Positions 54,553 through 64,000 of a stretch of 64,000 bases of DNA are shown here, piece by piece. This DNA is from an uncultured Pelagibacteraceae bacterium. GTDB lineage: Bacteria > Pseudomonadota > Alphaproteobacteria > Pelagibacterales > Pelagibacteraceae. Under the pieces are notes generated by a model, which was not told the origin of the DNA, did not search any database, and saw only the letters and a list, made by a program, of their open reading frames with translations. Both the position numbers and the translations under genes were made by a program. The stretch is from assembly GCA_902614125.1 (NCBI GenBank), contig CACMJW010000001.1, positions 181,114 through 245,113 of the forward strand. The letters are read 5' to 3'. Positions within the stretch are counted from its first letter, which is position 1; each line of letters starts with the position of its first letter.

Positions 54553-55248
54553 ATGTTTAAGTCTCGAGTATTCACTTTGTATCCAGACTATTTTCCAGGC
54601 TATCTAGAAAAAGGTTTATTTGGCAAAGCTATGAAGGAAAATATTTGGAGTTTAGAAATTGTGGATATTAGAAATTATGCTGAGGATAAGCACAAGACAG
54701 TTGATGATACACCGTATGGCGGTGGTGATGGTATGATAATGAAAGCAGATGTATTAGCAAGATCATTGGATAAAAATTTACCACAGGATGAAAAAATAAT
54801 TTACCTAAGCCCAAAAGGAAAAATTTTTGATCATAATTGTGCAAAAAGATTTTCAGAATTTAAAACAATTAATTTTATCTGTGGTCATTTTGAGGGTATT
54901 GATCAAAGGATAATTGATAGCAGAAATATAGAGGAAATAAGTATTGGAGACTTTGTTTTGTCCGGAGGTGAAACGGCTGTATTTGTAGTTCTTGATGCGA
55001 TTTTAAGATTTGTTCCTGGTGTTTTAGGCAATGTGAACTCATCTAAAAATGAAAGTTTCGAAAATGGTCTTTTGGAATATCCTCAATATACTAAACCTCA
55101 AATTTTTGAGCAAAAAGGTGTGCCAGAAGTGTTATTATCAGGAGATCATGCCAAAATTAAAGACTGGCGTTTATCACAATCTGAGGCTATAACACGCGAC
55201 CGAAGACCAGATTTGTGGGAAAAATATAAGAAGATTAAAAAGAACTAA
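54553..55248 (+). CDS. trmD: tRNA (guanine-N1)-methyltransferase
   Basis: 231 residues. The knotted SAM-binding fold shows [43 protein letters not shown] and [15 protein letters not shown]. It methylates G37 of tRNAs to prevent frameshifting. Its ATG directly follows the rpsP stop, and rplS starts one base after its own stop. Confidence 0.97.
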   Translation: MFKSRVFTLYPDYFPGYLEKGLFGKAMKENIWSLEIVDIRNYAEDKHKTVDDTPYGGGDGMIMKADVLARSLDKNLPQDEKIIYLSPKGKIFDHNCAKRFSEFKTINFICGHFEGIDQRIIDSRNIEEISIGDFVLSGGETAVFVVLDAILRFVPGVLGNVNSSKNESFENGLLEYPQYTKPQIFEQKGVPEVLLSGDHAKIKDWRLSQSEAITRDRRPDLWEKYKKIKKN

Positions 55249-55249
55249 A

Positions 55250-55849
55250 ATGAAAAATATTGAAGAAATCAATCAATCCATTGTAAAAAAAATTGTTTCT
55301 GAGAGGAAACATCCTGATTTTTTTCCAGGAGATATAGTAAAGGTTGGAGTAAGAATTACTGAAGGCAAAAGAGACAGAATTCAGTATTTTGAAGGAGTGT
55401 GTATTGCAAAAAAAAATAGAGATATAAACTCATCTTTTACTGTTAGAAAAATTTCATTTGGTGAAGGTGTTGAGAGAACATTTGCATTGTACAGTCCAAT
55501 TGTTGATACAATTAAAGTTGTAAGATCTGGAAAGGTAAGAAGAGCAAAACTTTATTATCTAAGGGATAGAACTGGTAAATCAGCAAGAATAGCTGAAAAG
55601 ATTAAAAAGAAAATTGGAATTGATATAGAAACAAAAATTCAACAAGTAACTGAAGAAAATGTTTTGCAAGCAACAGATGAGAATTCAAAAGAAGTTCCAA
55701 AATCTGATGCAAGCTTTGATGCAGCTAAAAAAGAAACGGTAGCAGAAGCACCAAAAGAAGAAGTTAAAAAAGAGGCAGTAGCAGAAGCTCCAAAAGAAGA
55801 AATTAGAAAAGAGGAGCAAAAACAAGAAAGTCCCGCAGAGAAAAAATAA
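55250..55849 (+). CDS. rplS: Ribosomal protein L19 with repetitive charged tail
   Basis: 199 residues; the L19 core covers about 1-125 ([70 protein letters not shown]). A tail of about 65 residues follows, rich in Glu, Lys, Ala and Pro, with a tandem VAEAPKEE repeat. It resembles the S16 tail in composition and length. It is the last gene of the rpsP-trmD-rplS run. Confidence 0.96.
   Translation: MKNIEEINQSIVKKIVSERKHPDFFPGDIVKVGVRITEGKRDRIQYFEGVCIAKKNRDINSSFTVRKISFGEGVERTFALYSPIVDTIKVVRSGKVRRAKLYYLRDRTGKSARIAEKIKKKIGIDIETKIQQVTEENVLQATDENSKEVPKSDASFDAAKKETVAEAPKEEVKKEAVAEAPKEEIRKEEQKQESPAEKK
55739..55813 (+). repeat. Tandem 39-nt repeat in the rplS tail
   Basis: Two imperfect copies (36 bp at 55739-55774 and 36 bp at 55778-55813, separated by one codon) encode [12 protein letters not shown] and [12 protein letters not shown]. 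The copies differ at few positions, indicating a fairly recent in-frame duplication within the tail. Confidence 0.85.
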
Positions 55850-55860
55850 TATTTTTCTAA

Positions 55861-57264
55861 ATGTCACAAACTATTTACGATAAAATTTGGGAAGAGCATC
55901 TTGTTCATGAACAAGATGATGGCACATCTCTACTATTTGTCGACAGACATCTAATTCATGAGGTAACCAGTCCCCAAGCATTTGAGGGTTTGAGAAACAC
56001 AAACAGGAAAGTAAGGCAACCTAGATTAACACTTGCGGTTGCAGATCATAATGTTCCAACTACAGATAGATCTAAAGGAATTTCAGACGAGGATTCGAGA
56101 ATTCAGGTAGAAACTCTTGAGAAAAATTGTAAGGAATTTGGTATCCAATTATTTGGAATGGATGATAAGAGACAAGGCATTGTTCATATAATTGGTCCTG
56201 AACAAGGTTTTACCCAACCAGGAAACATAATTGTCTGTGGTGATAGTCATACTGCTACACATGGTGCATTTGGTGCTTTAGCGTTTGGAATAGGTACTTC
56301 TGAAGTTGAACATGTACTAGCAACACAAACCTTAGTTCAAAAAAAATCTAAAAATTTTAGAATAAATGTAAATGGTAGTTTACCTATAGGCGTAACATCA
56401 AAAGACGTAATCCTTCAAATAATTGGTAAAATTGGTACCGCAGGTGGAACAGGATATGTAATTGAGTACGCAGGAAATTTAATTTCAAGTTTAAGTGTTG
56501 AGCAAAGAATGACAATTTGCAATATGACCATAGAGGGAGGGGCAAGAGCTGGCCTTATCGAACCTGACACAAAAATTTTTAATTATCTGAAGGGAAAACC
56601 AATGTCACCGAAAGGTGAAAGTTGGGACAAAGCTATTGAGTATTGGAGTAAATTAAAAACTGATAAGAATGCTCACTTTGATAAAGAGGTAACATTGGAT
56701 GGTGCTGAAATAAAACCAATGGTTACATGGGGCACATCACCCCAAGACGTTGTTGAAATAGATGGCAAAGTTCCTAATCCTGATAATGAAAATGATGAGG
56801 ATAGAAAAAACTCAATTACAAGATCTTTAAATTATATGGGTTTAAAACCTAATACTAACATTAAAGATATTAAAATTGATAAAGTATTTATAGGCAGTTG
56901 TACAAATGGAAGAATAGAGGACCTCAGAGATGCTGCTAAAATTTTAAAAGATAAGAAAATTGCTTCACACGTTAATGCTATTATTGTGCCTGGCTCAGGG
57001 TTAGTAAAAGAACAAGCAGAGCAAGAGGGTTTAGATAAAATTTTCAAGCAATCTGGTTTTGAGTGGAGAGAGCCGGGTTGTTCCATGTGCCTTGCTATGA
57101 ATGCCGATAAACTTAAGCCTGAAGAAAGGTGTGCCTCCACCTCAAATAGAAATTTTGAGGGAAGACAAGGAAGAGGTGGAAGAACTCATTTAGTTAGCCC
57201 AGGTATGGCAGCTGCTGCTGCAATATCAGGAAATTTGGATGATGTTAGAAAGTACGAAAATTAA
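55861..57264 (+). CDS. leuC: 3-isopropylmalate dehydratase large subunit
   Basis: 467 residues of aconitase fold. Cluster ligands are Cys347 ([11 protein letters not shown]), Cys407 and Cys410 ([10 protein letters not shown]). [22 protein letters not shown] and [19 protein letters not shown] are further signatures. With LeuD it isomerises isopropylmalate in leucine synthesis. The stop shares a base with the leuD start. Confidence 0.97.
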   Translation: MSQTIYDKIWEEHLVHEQDDGTSLLFVDRHLIHEVTSPQAFEGLRNTNRKVRQPRLTLAVADHNVPTTDRSKGISDEDSRIQVETLEKNCKEFGIQLFGMDDKRQGIVHIIGPEQGFTQPGNIIVCGDSHTATHGAFGALAFGIGTSEVEHVLATQTLVQKKSKNFRINVNGSLPIGVTSKDVILQIIGKIGTAGGTGYVIEYAGNLISSLSVEQRMTICNMTIEGGARAGLIEPDTKIFNYLKGKPMSPKGESWDKAIEYWSKLKTDKNAHFDKEVTLDGAEIKPMVTWGTSPQDVVEIDGKVPNPDNENDEDRKNSITRSLNYMGLKPNTNIKDIKIDKVFIGSCTNGRIEDLRDAAKILKDKKIASHVNAIIVPGSGLVKEQAEQEGLDKIFKQSGFEWREPGCSMCLAMNADKLKPEERCASTSNRNFEGRQGRGGRTHLVSPGMAAAAAISGNLDDVRKYEN

Positions 57265-57869
57265 TGAGAAAATTTGATACGTTAGAGAGTATACCCGCAT
57301 ATCTTCCAATAGTTAATATTGATACAGATATGATAATCCCAAAACAGTTTTTAAAAACAATTAAAAGGACTGGTTTGGGAAAAAACCTTTTCTTTGAAAT
57401 GAGATATGATGAAACAGGTAAGGAAATTGAAAATTTTATACTTAATAATGAACCTTATACAAATTCTAAAATTTTAATAGCTGGTAAAAATTTTGGCTGT
57501 GGTTCATCAAGAGAACATGCGCCATGGGCTTTATTAGATTTTGGTATTACTTGTGTAATTAGCTCAAGCTATGCTGATATATTTTATAATAATTGTTTCA
57601 AAAATGGAATTTTACCAATCACAATCAGTGAAGAGCAAATAAAACAAATTTCAGAATATTCAAGTAGAAAGGAAAAAATTTTGATTGATCTTAAAGATCA
57701 AAAAATAGTTTTTGGTAACAACGAAATAAAATTTGAGTTAGATGAATTTAAAAAAAAATGTTTAATCGAAGGTTTAGATGATATTGCTTTATCTCTAGAG
57801 AAATCAGACAAAATTGACTCCTTTGAAAAAAAATTAAAGTCTTCAAAACCTTGGATTTTCAATGATTAA
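57264..57869 (+). CDS. leuD: 3-isopropylmalate dehydratase small subunit
   Basis: 201 residues. [16 protein letters not shown] near the N-terminus and [22 protein letters not shown] contain the substrate-binding loop. It completes the LeuCD enzyme. It overlaps leuB by eight bases. Confidence 0.97.
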   Translation: MRKFDTLESIPAYLPIVNIDTDMIIPKQFLKTIKRTGLGKNLFFEMRYDETGKEIENFILNNEPYTNSKILIAGKNFGCGSSREHAPWALLDFGITCVISSSYADIFYNNCFKNGILPITISEEQIKQISEYSSRKEKILIDLKDQKIVFGNNEIKFELDEFKKKCLIEGLDDIALSLEKSDKIDSFEKKLKSSKPWIFND

Positions 57870-58971
57870 AATTAAAAAAAGAAAATTTCTGTTGCTTCCA
57901 GGTGATGGTATTGGTCCTGAAGTAATTACTGAAGTCAAAAAAATTATAAATTGGTTTAACACAAATAAATCTTTAGACTTTGAAATTGATGAGGATTTAG
58001 CTGGCGGGGCATCATATGATAAGCATGGTACTCCAATTACAGATGAGGTTTTTTATAAAGCATTAGAGTGTGAGGCAGTTATTTTAGGAGCTGTAGGTGG
58101 ACCTAAATGGGATAATCTAGAGTTTTCAAAAAAACCTGAAAGAGCTTTACTAAAATTAAGAAAGGAACTTAAACTTTTTGCAAATTTAAGACCTGCAATA
58201 TGTTTTAAGCAATTAGTTGATGCTTCTACTCTAAAGCCAGAAGTAGTTTCTGGTCTAGACATCATGATCGTAAGAGAGCTGACTGGTGGAATTTATTTTG
58301 GAGAACCTCGGGGTATTAAACCAATAGATAATGGAGAGAGAAAAGGTATAAATACTCATACATATACAACGAGTGAAATAGAAAGAGTTGCAAAAGTAGC
58401 TTTTGATCTTGCCAGAAAACGAAAGAACAAAGTAACATCATGTGAAAAATCAAATGTTATGGAGGCAGGATTGCTTTGGAAAGAAGATGTTCAAGCTTTA
58501 CATGACAGAGAATATAAAGATGTAGAACTAAGTCATATGTTAGCTGATAACTGTGCTATGCAATTACTTAGAAATCCTAAACAATTTGATGTTATTGTAA
58601 CAGATAATTTATTTGGTGATATGCTTTCAGATGAAGCTTCGATGTTAACAGGATCTCTTGGATTATTACCTTCAGCATCACTTGGTGCAAAAAATAAAGA
58701 TGGTGAAATGAGAGCAATGTATGAACCTATTCATGGTTCAGCTCCGGATATCGCTGGTAAAGGTCTTGCAAATCCTATTGCTACTATATTAAGTTTTGCA
58801 ATGGCATTAAGGTATTCTCTTGATTTAGATAAAGAGGCTGATTTGTTAGAAAAAGCAGTTCAGGATGTTTTAGACAAGGGTTTGAGAACAAAAGATATTA
58901 TGTCTCAAGGCACTAAGGAAGTATCCACCTCACAAATGGGTGATGCAATCATTGCCTGTTTGCAAAATTAA
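57862..58971 (+). CDS. leuB: 3-isopropylmalate dehydrogenase
   Basis: 369 residues. [11 protein letters not shown] at the N-terminus, [45 protein letters not shown] and [20 protein letters not shown] are the isocitrate/isopropylmalate dehydrogenase signatures. It oxidises 3-isopropylmalate with NAD+. It ends the leu run; 29 bases separate it from dmdC. Confidence 0.97.
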   Translation: MIKIKKRKFLLLPGDGIGPEVITEVKKIINWFNTNKSLDFEIDEDLAGGASYDKHGTPITDEVFYKALECEAVILGAVGGPKWDNLEFSKKPERALLKLRKELKLFANLRPAICFKQLVDASTLKPEVVSGLDIMIVRELTGGIYFGEPRGIKPIDNGERKGINTHTYTTSEIERVAKVAFDLARKRKNKVTSCEKSNVMEAGLLWKEDVQALHDREYKDVELSHMLADNCAMQLLRNPKQFDVIVTDNLFGDMLSDEASMLTGSLGLLPSASLGAKNKDGEMRAMYEPIHGSAPDIAGKGLANPIATILSFAMALRYSLDLDKEADLLEKAVQDVLDKGLRTKDIMSQGTKEVSTSQMGDAIIACLQN

Positions 58972-59000
58972 ATATTTTAATTTAATTTGATAAAATAATT

Positions 59001-60758
59001 ATGACAATTTATTCAGCTCCCATAGATGATATGATGTTTCTTTTTGAACATCTAAAAGACAATAAAGAATATAACGAAATAGAAAAAAACAAAGAAGTTA
59101 CATCAGACCTAGTAAAAAATATATTAGAAGAGGCTGCGAAAATAAATCAGGATTTAATTCTACCATTAGCAAAAGTTGGTGATGAAAAACCATGCATTTA
59201 TGAAAATGGAGTTGTAAGAACACCTCCAGGTTATAAAGAAGTATATTCAAAATTTATAGAAGACGGGTGGGTATCTTTATCTTGTGACCCTGAGTATGGA
59301 GGACAAGGTATGCCAAAAACTGTCAGTGCATTTTTCGATGAAATGTTGTCTTCTTCTAGCTTATCATTTAAACTTTACAGTGAATTAAGTATTGGAGCTT
59401 ATAATTGTCTTAAAACTCATGGAACAGAAGAGATAAAAAATAAATATCTTCCTAAAATAGTAGAGGGAAAGTGGAGTGGCACAATGTGTTTGACAGAACC
59501 TCAGTGTGGTACAGATCTAGGACTTATAAAAACTAAGGCTGTAAAAAATGGAAACGGCTATAAGATAAGTGGGCAAAAAATTTTCATAACCTCAGGTGAT
59601 CATGATCTAACAGAAAACATAATTCATTTAGTTTTAGCTAGAACACCAGATGCACCTAAAGGCACAAGAGGTATAAGTTTATTTCTAGTTCCTAAGTATG
59701 AAATAAATGAAGATGGTTCAGTAGGTTCGAGAAACGGAGTTAATACAGTGTCTATTGAGTCTAAAATGGGAATTAAAGGTTCAGCAACTTGTGTACTAAG
59801 TTTTGATGAAGCGAAAGGTTATATGATTGGTCCTGAAAATAAAGGACTAAACTCAATGTTTACTATGATGAACTTAGAGAGAATTATTGTCGGAATTCAA
59901 GGTTTAGGAATTTCAGAAACAGCTTATCAAACTGCCTTAAGTTATGCAAAAGAGAGAAAACAAGGTAAGTCAAATGAAAATAAAAATGGGGATACAGACT
60001 TAATAATTCAGCACGCTGATATTAGAAGAAGTTTAATGAATATGAAATCGATTATCGAGGGAGAAAGAGCCTTATCATTTTGGATGGCACAACAAATTGA
60101 TGTGAGTTTAAATCATAACGACCAGAATGTTAAAAAAAAAGCGGGTGAAATGGTTTCATTAATGACTCCTGTTATTAAGTCTTTTTTTACCGATATGGCG
60201 ATGGATATTACAAATGAGGCTATTCAAATATTTGGTGGATACGGATATACCAAAGATCAAGGTATAGAACAATTATTCAGAGATAACAGAATTACCCCTA
60301 TCTACGAAGGTACAAATTCCGTTCAAGCCATAGATTTTGTATTTAGAAAAGTTAGCCAAAAAAATATATTTACTAATTTTTTATCTTTAATTGATGAAGA
60401 AATTAAGCTTTGTAAATCAATTGATAAAATTAAAGATAAAACATTAATTTTAGAAAATTTAAAAGATGTCCTAATAGACTTTACCAAATGGATGGATCCA
60501 GAGGGCAAGACACCAAAAGATGACATTAGTGCATCATGCAATGATTATTTGAAGTACTTTGGTTATACATCTTTAGCATTTGTTTGGTTAAAAGTTTTAA
60601 GAAAAAGTTATGAAAATCATTCAGCTAATAAAGAATTTTATGATGATAAAATAAATACTGGCAATTATTATTTTGATAAAATTGTACCTAGGGTTGATAG
60701 TCATTACAAATCAGCAATTTCTGGTAGCAAATATACAATGAGTGCTAAGTTTAACTAA
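59001..60758 (+). CDS. dmdC: 3-methylmercaptopropionyl-CoA dehydrogenase (DmdC)
   Basis: 585 residues, the long acyl-CoA dehydrogenase class. MCLTEPQCGTDLG, ISGQKIFITSGDHDL, GGYGYTKDQGIEQLFRDNRI and the catalytic base Glu436 in IYEGTNSVQ are visible. DmdC oxidises methylthiopropionyl-CoA to methylthioacryloyl-CoA. General acyl-CoA dehydrogenases share the fold; the assignment follows from adjacency to dmdB and dmdA and from length. dmdB begins directly after its stop. Confidence 0.9.
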   Translation: MTIYSAPIDDMMFLFEHLKDNKEYNEIEKNKEVTSDLVKNILEEAAKINQDLILPLAKVGDEKPCIYENGVVRTPPGYKEVYSKFIEDGWVSLSCDPEYGGQGMPKTVSAFFDEMLSSSSLSFKLYSELSIGAYNCLKTHGTEEIKNKYLPKIVEGKWSGTMCLTEPQCGTDLGLIKTKAVKNGNGYKISGQKIFITSGDHDLTENIIHLVLARTPDAPKGTRGISLFLVPKYEINEDGSVGSRNGVNTVSIESKMGIKGSATCVLSFDEAKGYMIGPENKGLNSMFTMMNLERIIVGIQGLGISETAYQTALSYAKERKQGKSNENKNGDTDLIIQHADIRRSLMNMKSIIEGERALSFWMAQQIDVSLNHNDQNVKKKAGEMVSLMTPVIKSFFTDMAMDITNEAIQIFGGYGYTKDQGIEQLFRDNRITPIYEGTNSVQAIDFVFRKVSQKNIFTNFLSLIDEEIKLCKSIDKIKDKTLILENLKDVLIDFTKWMDPEGKTPKDDISASCNDYLKYFGYTSLAFVWLKVLRKSYENHSANKEFYDDKINTGNYYFDKIVPRVDSHYKSAISGSKYTMSAKFN

Positions 60759-62381
60759 GTGAATAAATACAATCAAAATCTTGATAAAAACGACGCAAAT
60801 TTTGTTCCATTAACTCCATTAAGTTTTTTAGAGAGAGCTAAGGATATTTATCCTGGTTATGTTGGGATAGTTTATGAAGACAGATCATACACTTGGTCTG
60901 AAATATATAAAAGATGTATTAAATTTGCGAGCGCACTAGAAAAAATTGGAATTGGTGAAGGAGATACCGTATCTGTAATGGCTTGTAACACGCCTGAAAT
61001 TTTTGAGGCTCACTATTCAGTTCCGATGACTGGTGGAATATTAAACACAATTAATATTCGTTTAGATGCAAAAACAGTCTCATATATTTTGGATCATAGT
61101 GAAGCAAAAGTATTAATTGTAGATAGACAATTTCATGCTGTTGTGAATAAAGCTTTAGAAACTGCTAAAAATAAACCTCTCATAATTGATATCCAAGATA
61201 ATTTTGCCGATCAATCACTACTAAAAAAAATTGGAGAAATAGAATACGAAGAATTTTTGAACACTGGAGACGAAAACTTTCAATGGAAAAGACCTAAAGA
61301 TGAGTGGCAGGCAATATCATTGAGTTACACCTCGGGTACTACTGGAAATCCTAAAGGTGTTGTATATCATCATAGAGGCTCATATTTAATGTCTACTGGA
61401 AGTGCTGTTGCGTGGAATATGCCTGCTAGGCTCAATTTTTTAACGGTTGTTCCAATGTTTCATTGTAATGGTTGGTGCTATCCATGGACAATACCAATGT
61501 TAAATGGAAAAACGGTTTGTCTTAGAAATATTGACATAAAAAAAATTTTTGAATTAATCGAAGAGCATAAGGTAACCCATTTTGGCGGTGCCCCAATTGT
61601 GTTGAATATGATTACTGGAGCATCTGAGAAAGATCAAAAAAAGTTAGGTCATAAAGTATATGTTCTAACAGCAGGAGCACCTCCCCCAAGTATTATATTT
61701 AAAAAAATGCAAGCACTAGGCTTTGAAGTAATGCATGTATATGGACTTACTGAAACATATGGACACATTTTACAGTGTGCTTGGAATGATCAATGGAATG
61801 ATTTAGACGAGGATAAACAAAATGAAATTAAAGCACGTCAAGGTGTTAGATACCCTAATACAGAGGATGTCATGGTTATGGATCCGGAAACTTTAAAACC
61901 TGTTCCAAAAGACGGAAAAACTATGGGAGAAATAATGATTAAAGGAAATGTTGTCATGAAAGGATATTTTAAAGATAAAGAGGCAACAGTTAAAGCTATG
62001 GCAGGAGGTTGGTTTCACTCGGGTGACCTAGCAGTTGCACATCCAGACGGTTATATTAAAATTCAAGATAGATCAAAAGATATAATTATTTCTGGGGGTG
62101 AAAATATATCTTCAATTGAAATTGAAAATACTTTAGCTAAGCATCCAGCAGTTTCAATAGCTGCAGTTGTTGCAAAGCCAGATGAAAAATGGGGTGAAGT
62201 TCCATGCGCATTTATTGAAAAAGTTCAAGATAAAGAAACAAGTGAGAAGGAGCTAATTGAATTTTGTAAAGAAACCCTTGCAGGATTTAAGGTGCCAAAA
62301 AAAATTGAATTTTGTGAACTGCCAAAAACCTCAACTGGAAAAATTCAAAAATTTGAACTTAGAAAAAAAGCTAAAGAATAA
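60759..62381 (+). CDS. dmdB: 3-methylmercaptopropionate-CoA ligase (DmdB)
   Basis: 540 residues from a GTG adjoining the dmdC stop. Adenylate-forming motifs: SYTSGTTGNPKGVVY, MHVYGLTETYGH, GWFHSGDLAV, DRSKDIIISGGENISS and PKTSTGKIQKFELR with the catalytic Lys528. It activates methylmercaptopropionate, the product of DmdA, to its CoA thioester. Alone it would read as a medium-chain acyl-CoA ligase; the neighbours make the DMSP role likely. Confidence 0.9.
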   Translation: MNKYNQNLDKNDANFVPLTPLSFLERAKDIYPGYVGIVYEDRSYTWSEIYKRCIKFASALEKIGIGEGDTVSVMACNTPEIFEAHYSVPMTGGILNTINIRLDAKTVSYILDHSEAKVLIVDRQFHAVVNKALETAKNKPLIIDIQDNFADQSLLKKIGEIEYEEFLNTGDENFQWKRPKDEWQAISLSYTSGTTGNPKGVVYHHRGSYLMSTGSAVAWNMPARLNFLTVVPMFHCNGWCYPWTIPMLNGKTVCLRNIDIKKIFELIEEHKVTHFGGAPIVLNMITGASEKDQKKLGHKVYVLTAGAPPPSIIFKKMQALGFEVMHVYGLTETYGHILQCAWNDQWNDLDEDKQNEIKARQGVRYPNTEDVMVMDPETLKPVPKDGKTMGEIMIKGNVVMKGYFKDKEATVKAMAGGWFHSGDLAVAHPDGYIKIQDRSKDIIISGGENISSIEIENTLAKHPAVSIAAVVAKPDEKWGEVPCAFIEKVQDKETSEKELIEFCKETLAGFKVPKKIEFCELPKTSTGKIQKFELRKKAKE

Positions 62382-62403
62382 TGTTTGAAAAATCTTTTAA
62401 AAT

Positions 62404-62420
62404 AAGAGAAAAGATCTCTT
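62404..62420 (+). terminator. Weak hairpin between dmdB and dmdA
   Basis: AAGAGA (62404-62409) pairs with TCTCTT (62415-62420) around a 5-nt loop, followed by AATTTT. The stem is short and AT-rich, so it may attenuate or mark an mRNA end without being an efficient terminator. It lies in the 50-bp gap, 11 bases before the dmdA start. Confidence 0.35.
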
Positions 62421-62431
62421 AATTTTAAAAA

Positions 62432-63541
62432 ATGAAAACATTCTCTATAGCTAAATCAAGAAGATTAAGAAGCACTCCTTACACCTCTAGAATAGAAGAA
62501 CAAGGAGTTACAGCATATACGACATATAACCATATGTTGCTACCAGCTGCTTTCGGATCACTTGAAGATTCCTATCATCATTTGAAAGAGTCTGTTCAAG
62601 TTTGGGACGTTGCAGGAGAACGACAAGTTGAGATAAATGGAAAAGATTCAGCAAAGCTAGTCCAGCTTATGACATGTAGAGATCTATCAAAATCTAAAGA
62701 TGGTAGATGTTACTACTGTCCAATTATAGATGACAAAGGTGGAATAATAAATGATCCAGTAGTTTTAAGACTAAGTTCAGATAGATGGTGGTTATCCATA
62801 GCAGATTCAGATGTTTTACTTTTTGCAAAAGGACTGGCCATCGGTAACAATTTTTCTGTAAATATTTTTGAACCAGATGTGAATATAATAGCTGTTCAAG
62901 GACCAAAATCTTTTAAATTAATGGAAAAAATATTTGGTGAAAAAATTACTCAACTAAAGTTTTTTGGATTTGATTATTATAATTTTAAAGGAACTAAACA
63001 TTTAATTGCTCGATCAGGCTGGTCTAAGCAAGGTGGATATGAAATATATGTTGAACATACTAAATCTGGATTAGATTTATATGATACTTTGTTTGAGAAA
63101 GGTAAAGACCTTGATGTAAAACCTGGCTGTCCCAATTTAATAGAAAGAATTGAGAGCGCACTTTTATCTTATGGAAATGATATTGATATAAATGACAATC
63201 CCTTGGAGTGTGGATTTGATAAATTTGTAAATGTGGATAGTGATATTAATTTTTTGGGAAAAGAAAAATTGATAAAAATTAAGTCTGAGGGTGTAAGTAA
63301 AAAGTTAATGGGAGTAAAATTAGATTTGAAAAAAATAAATATTACAGAGTCGATTGATATAATGGACGAAAATAGTAATCCGATTGGTGAATTAAGATCT
63401 GGATGTTATTCACCCTATTTTGATCAAGTCATTGGAATAGCTATGCTAAATAAGCCAAATTGGAGTGCCAATCAGACAATAAAAATAAAAATTAACGATC
63501 AAGCTTTTGATGGAAAAGTTTGTGATTTACCTTTTATTTAG
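62432..63541 (+). CDS. dmdA: Dimethylsulfoniopropionate demethylase DmdA
   Basis: 369 residues, related to the glycine-cleavage T-protein/aminomethyltransferase fold. Family features: [67 protein letters not shown] and a C-terminal [13 protein letters not shown]. DmdA transfers a methyl group from DMSP to tetrahydrofolate, giving methylmercaptopropionate. The length equals that of the SAR11 enzyme as I recall it. DmdB and DmdC upstream process its product. Confidence 0.95.
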   Translation: MKTFSIAKSRRLRSTPYTSRIEEQGVTAYTTYNHMLLPAAFGSLEDSYHHLKESVQVWDVAGERQVEINGKDSAKLVQLMTCRDLSKSKDGRCYYCPIIDDKGGIINDPVVLRLSSDRWWLSIADSDVLLFAKGLAIGNNFSVNIFEPDVNIIAVQGPKSFKLMEKIFGEKITQLKFFGFDYYNFKGTKHLIARSGWSKQGGYEIYVEHTKSGLDLYDTLFEKGKDLDVKPGCPNLIERIESALLSYGNDIDINDNPLECGFDKFVNVDSDINFLGKEKLIKIKSEGVSKKLMGVKLDLKKINITESIDIMDENSNPIGELRSGCYSPYFDQVIGIAMLNKPNWSANQTIKIKINDQAFDGKVCDLPFI

Positions 63542-63565
63542 TATAAAACTATTCAAAAAATTACC

Positions 63566-64000
63566 ATGGATATTGCAATTGTAGGGGCAACAGGAAACGT
63601 AGGTCGTAAAACCTTAGAAGTTTTACAACAAAAGAATTTAAATATTAATAATCTCTATTTGGTAGCGTCACCAAACAGCGCTGGAAAACAATTAGAATTC
63701 AATGGAAAAAAGTATTTAATAGAAAATCTAGAAACTTATGATTTTTCTAAAGCAAAAATAACTTTCTTTGCAGCAGGCGGAAAAATTTCAGAACAGTATG
63801 CAGAAAAGGCTGCAAAACACACTACAGTAATTGACAATTCTAGTTATTTTAGAATGGATCCTGAGGTTCCATTAATAGTTCCTCAAGTAAATGCTAAAGA
63901 TATTCAGAAAATGAAAAAAAATATTATTGCTAATCCGAATTGTTCCACAGCACAATTAGTTTTAGTACTAAAGCCTTTGCATGATTTATTTAAAATTAAA
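63566..64000 (+). CDS. asd: Aspartate-semialdehyde dehydrogenase, N-terminal part (cut by window edge)
   Basis: 145 codons from ATG 63566, open to the window end. IAIVGATGNVGRKTLEVL is the NADP-binding loop, DNSSYFRMDPEVPLIVPQVN a conserved block, and Cys126 in NPNCSTAQ the active-site nucleophile. It makes aspartate semialdehyde for lysine, threonine and methionine synthesis. It follows dmdA by 24 bp on the same strand. Confidence 0.96.
   Translation, partial: MDIAIVGATGNVGRKTLEVLQQKNLNINNLYLVASPNSAGKQLEFNGKKYLIENLETYDFSKAKITFFAAGGKISEQYAEKAAKHTTVIDNSSYFRMDPEVPLIVPQVNAKDIQKMKKNIIANPNCSTAQLVLVLKPLHDLFKIK

Noticed and set aside
54341..54607. Lys-rich 88-codon frame across the end of rpsP
   Set aside because: It is the out-of-frame reading of the repetitive S16 tail and the trmD start; both real genes are clear.
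1..64000. CRISPR arrays, insertion sequences or prophage genes
   Set aside because: No spaced direct repeats, transposase, integrase or phage structural gene was found on either strand.

Overview
The window is a compact, AT-rich bacterial chromosome segment with very short or overlapping gene junctions, few non-coding gaps over 100 bp, and no sign of plasmid or phage genes. The gene content points to a streamlined marine alphaproteobacterium of the SAR11 clade (Pelagibacterales). The evidence is a contiguous dmdC-dmdB-dmdA set for DMSP demethylation, a glycolate oxidase and TRAP transporter block, alphaproteobacterial neighbourhoods such as rpe/heparinase-like/purH, an IalB-family protein, DUF2794 and a DUF4212 symporter pair. 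This assignment is inferred from gene families and base composition, not from a database search.

Layout. 1-4,844: the start of ftsK, a ubiquinone-type hydroxylase, a LON-domain protein and two sulfotransferases (the first with TPRs). 4,918-9,548: tRNA-Gly(GCC) placed directly before a pterin carbinolamine dehydratase, then purH, a heparinase-II/III-like gene, rpe and a small membrane protein. 9,582-14,521: a Na+/solute symporter pair, an unrecognised gene and acetyl-CoA synthetase, probably an acetate uptake and activation unit. 14,536-20,988: an EVE-domain gene and tsaD, then hemC, hemD, a MscS channel, a YggT protein, folD and a metallo-hydrolase. 20,985-26,646: a secreted sugar dehydrogenase, an atypical SDR, two different photolyase-family genes with a DUF2256 zinc-ribbon gene, a PsiE-like protein and small unknown genes. 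26,707-31,536: argG, an IalB-like gene, an aldo/keto reductase, a BAX-inhibitor-like protein, DUF2794, yciB and hspQ.

31,707-36,338: ccmC-D-E-F-G-H for cytochrome c maturation, followed by a PagL-like lipid A deacylase. 36,353-48,462: a 2-hydroxyacid block (FMN-dependent oxidase, aminotransferase, glcDEF, 2-hydroxyacid dehydrogenase) running into a TRAP transporter and an amidase. 48,520-54,067: a DMT exporter, an alpha/beta hydrolase, an unknown secreted protein, ftsY and dapF on the minus strand, and ffh on the plus strand. 54,082-58,971: rpsP, trmD, rplS and leuC-leuD-leuB. 59,001-64,000: dmdC, dmdB, dmdA and the start of asd.

The most notable non-coding object is the roughly 100-nt GC-rich leader before ffh (52,601-52,702). 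It can form two hairpins, a longer bulged stem-loop and an 8-bp pseudoknot that ends close to the ffh start codon. The most notable protein loci are the photolyase cluster (one apparently Fe-S-less member, one apparently permuted member, and an SDR without its catalytic Tyr), the EF-hand-like loop inside the symporter, and the low-complexity charged tails on Acs, S16 and L19.
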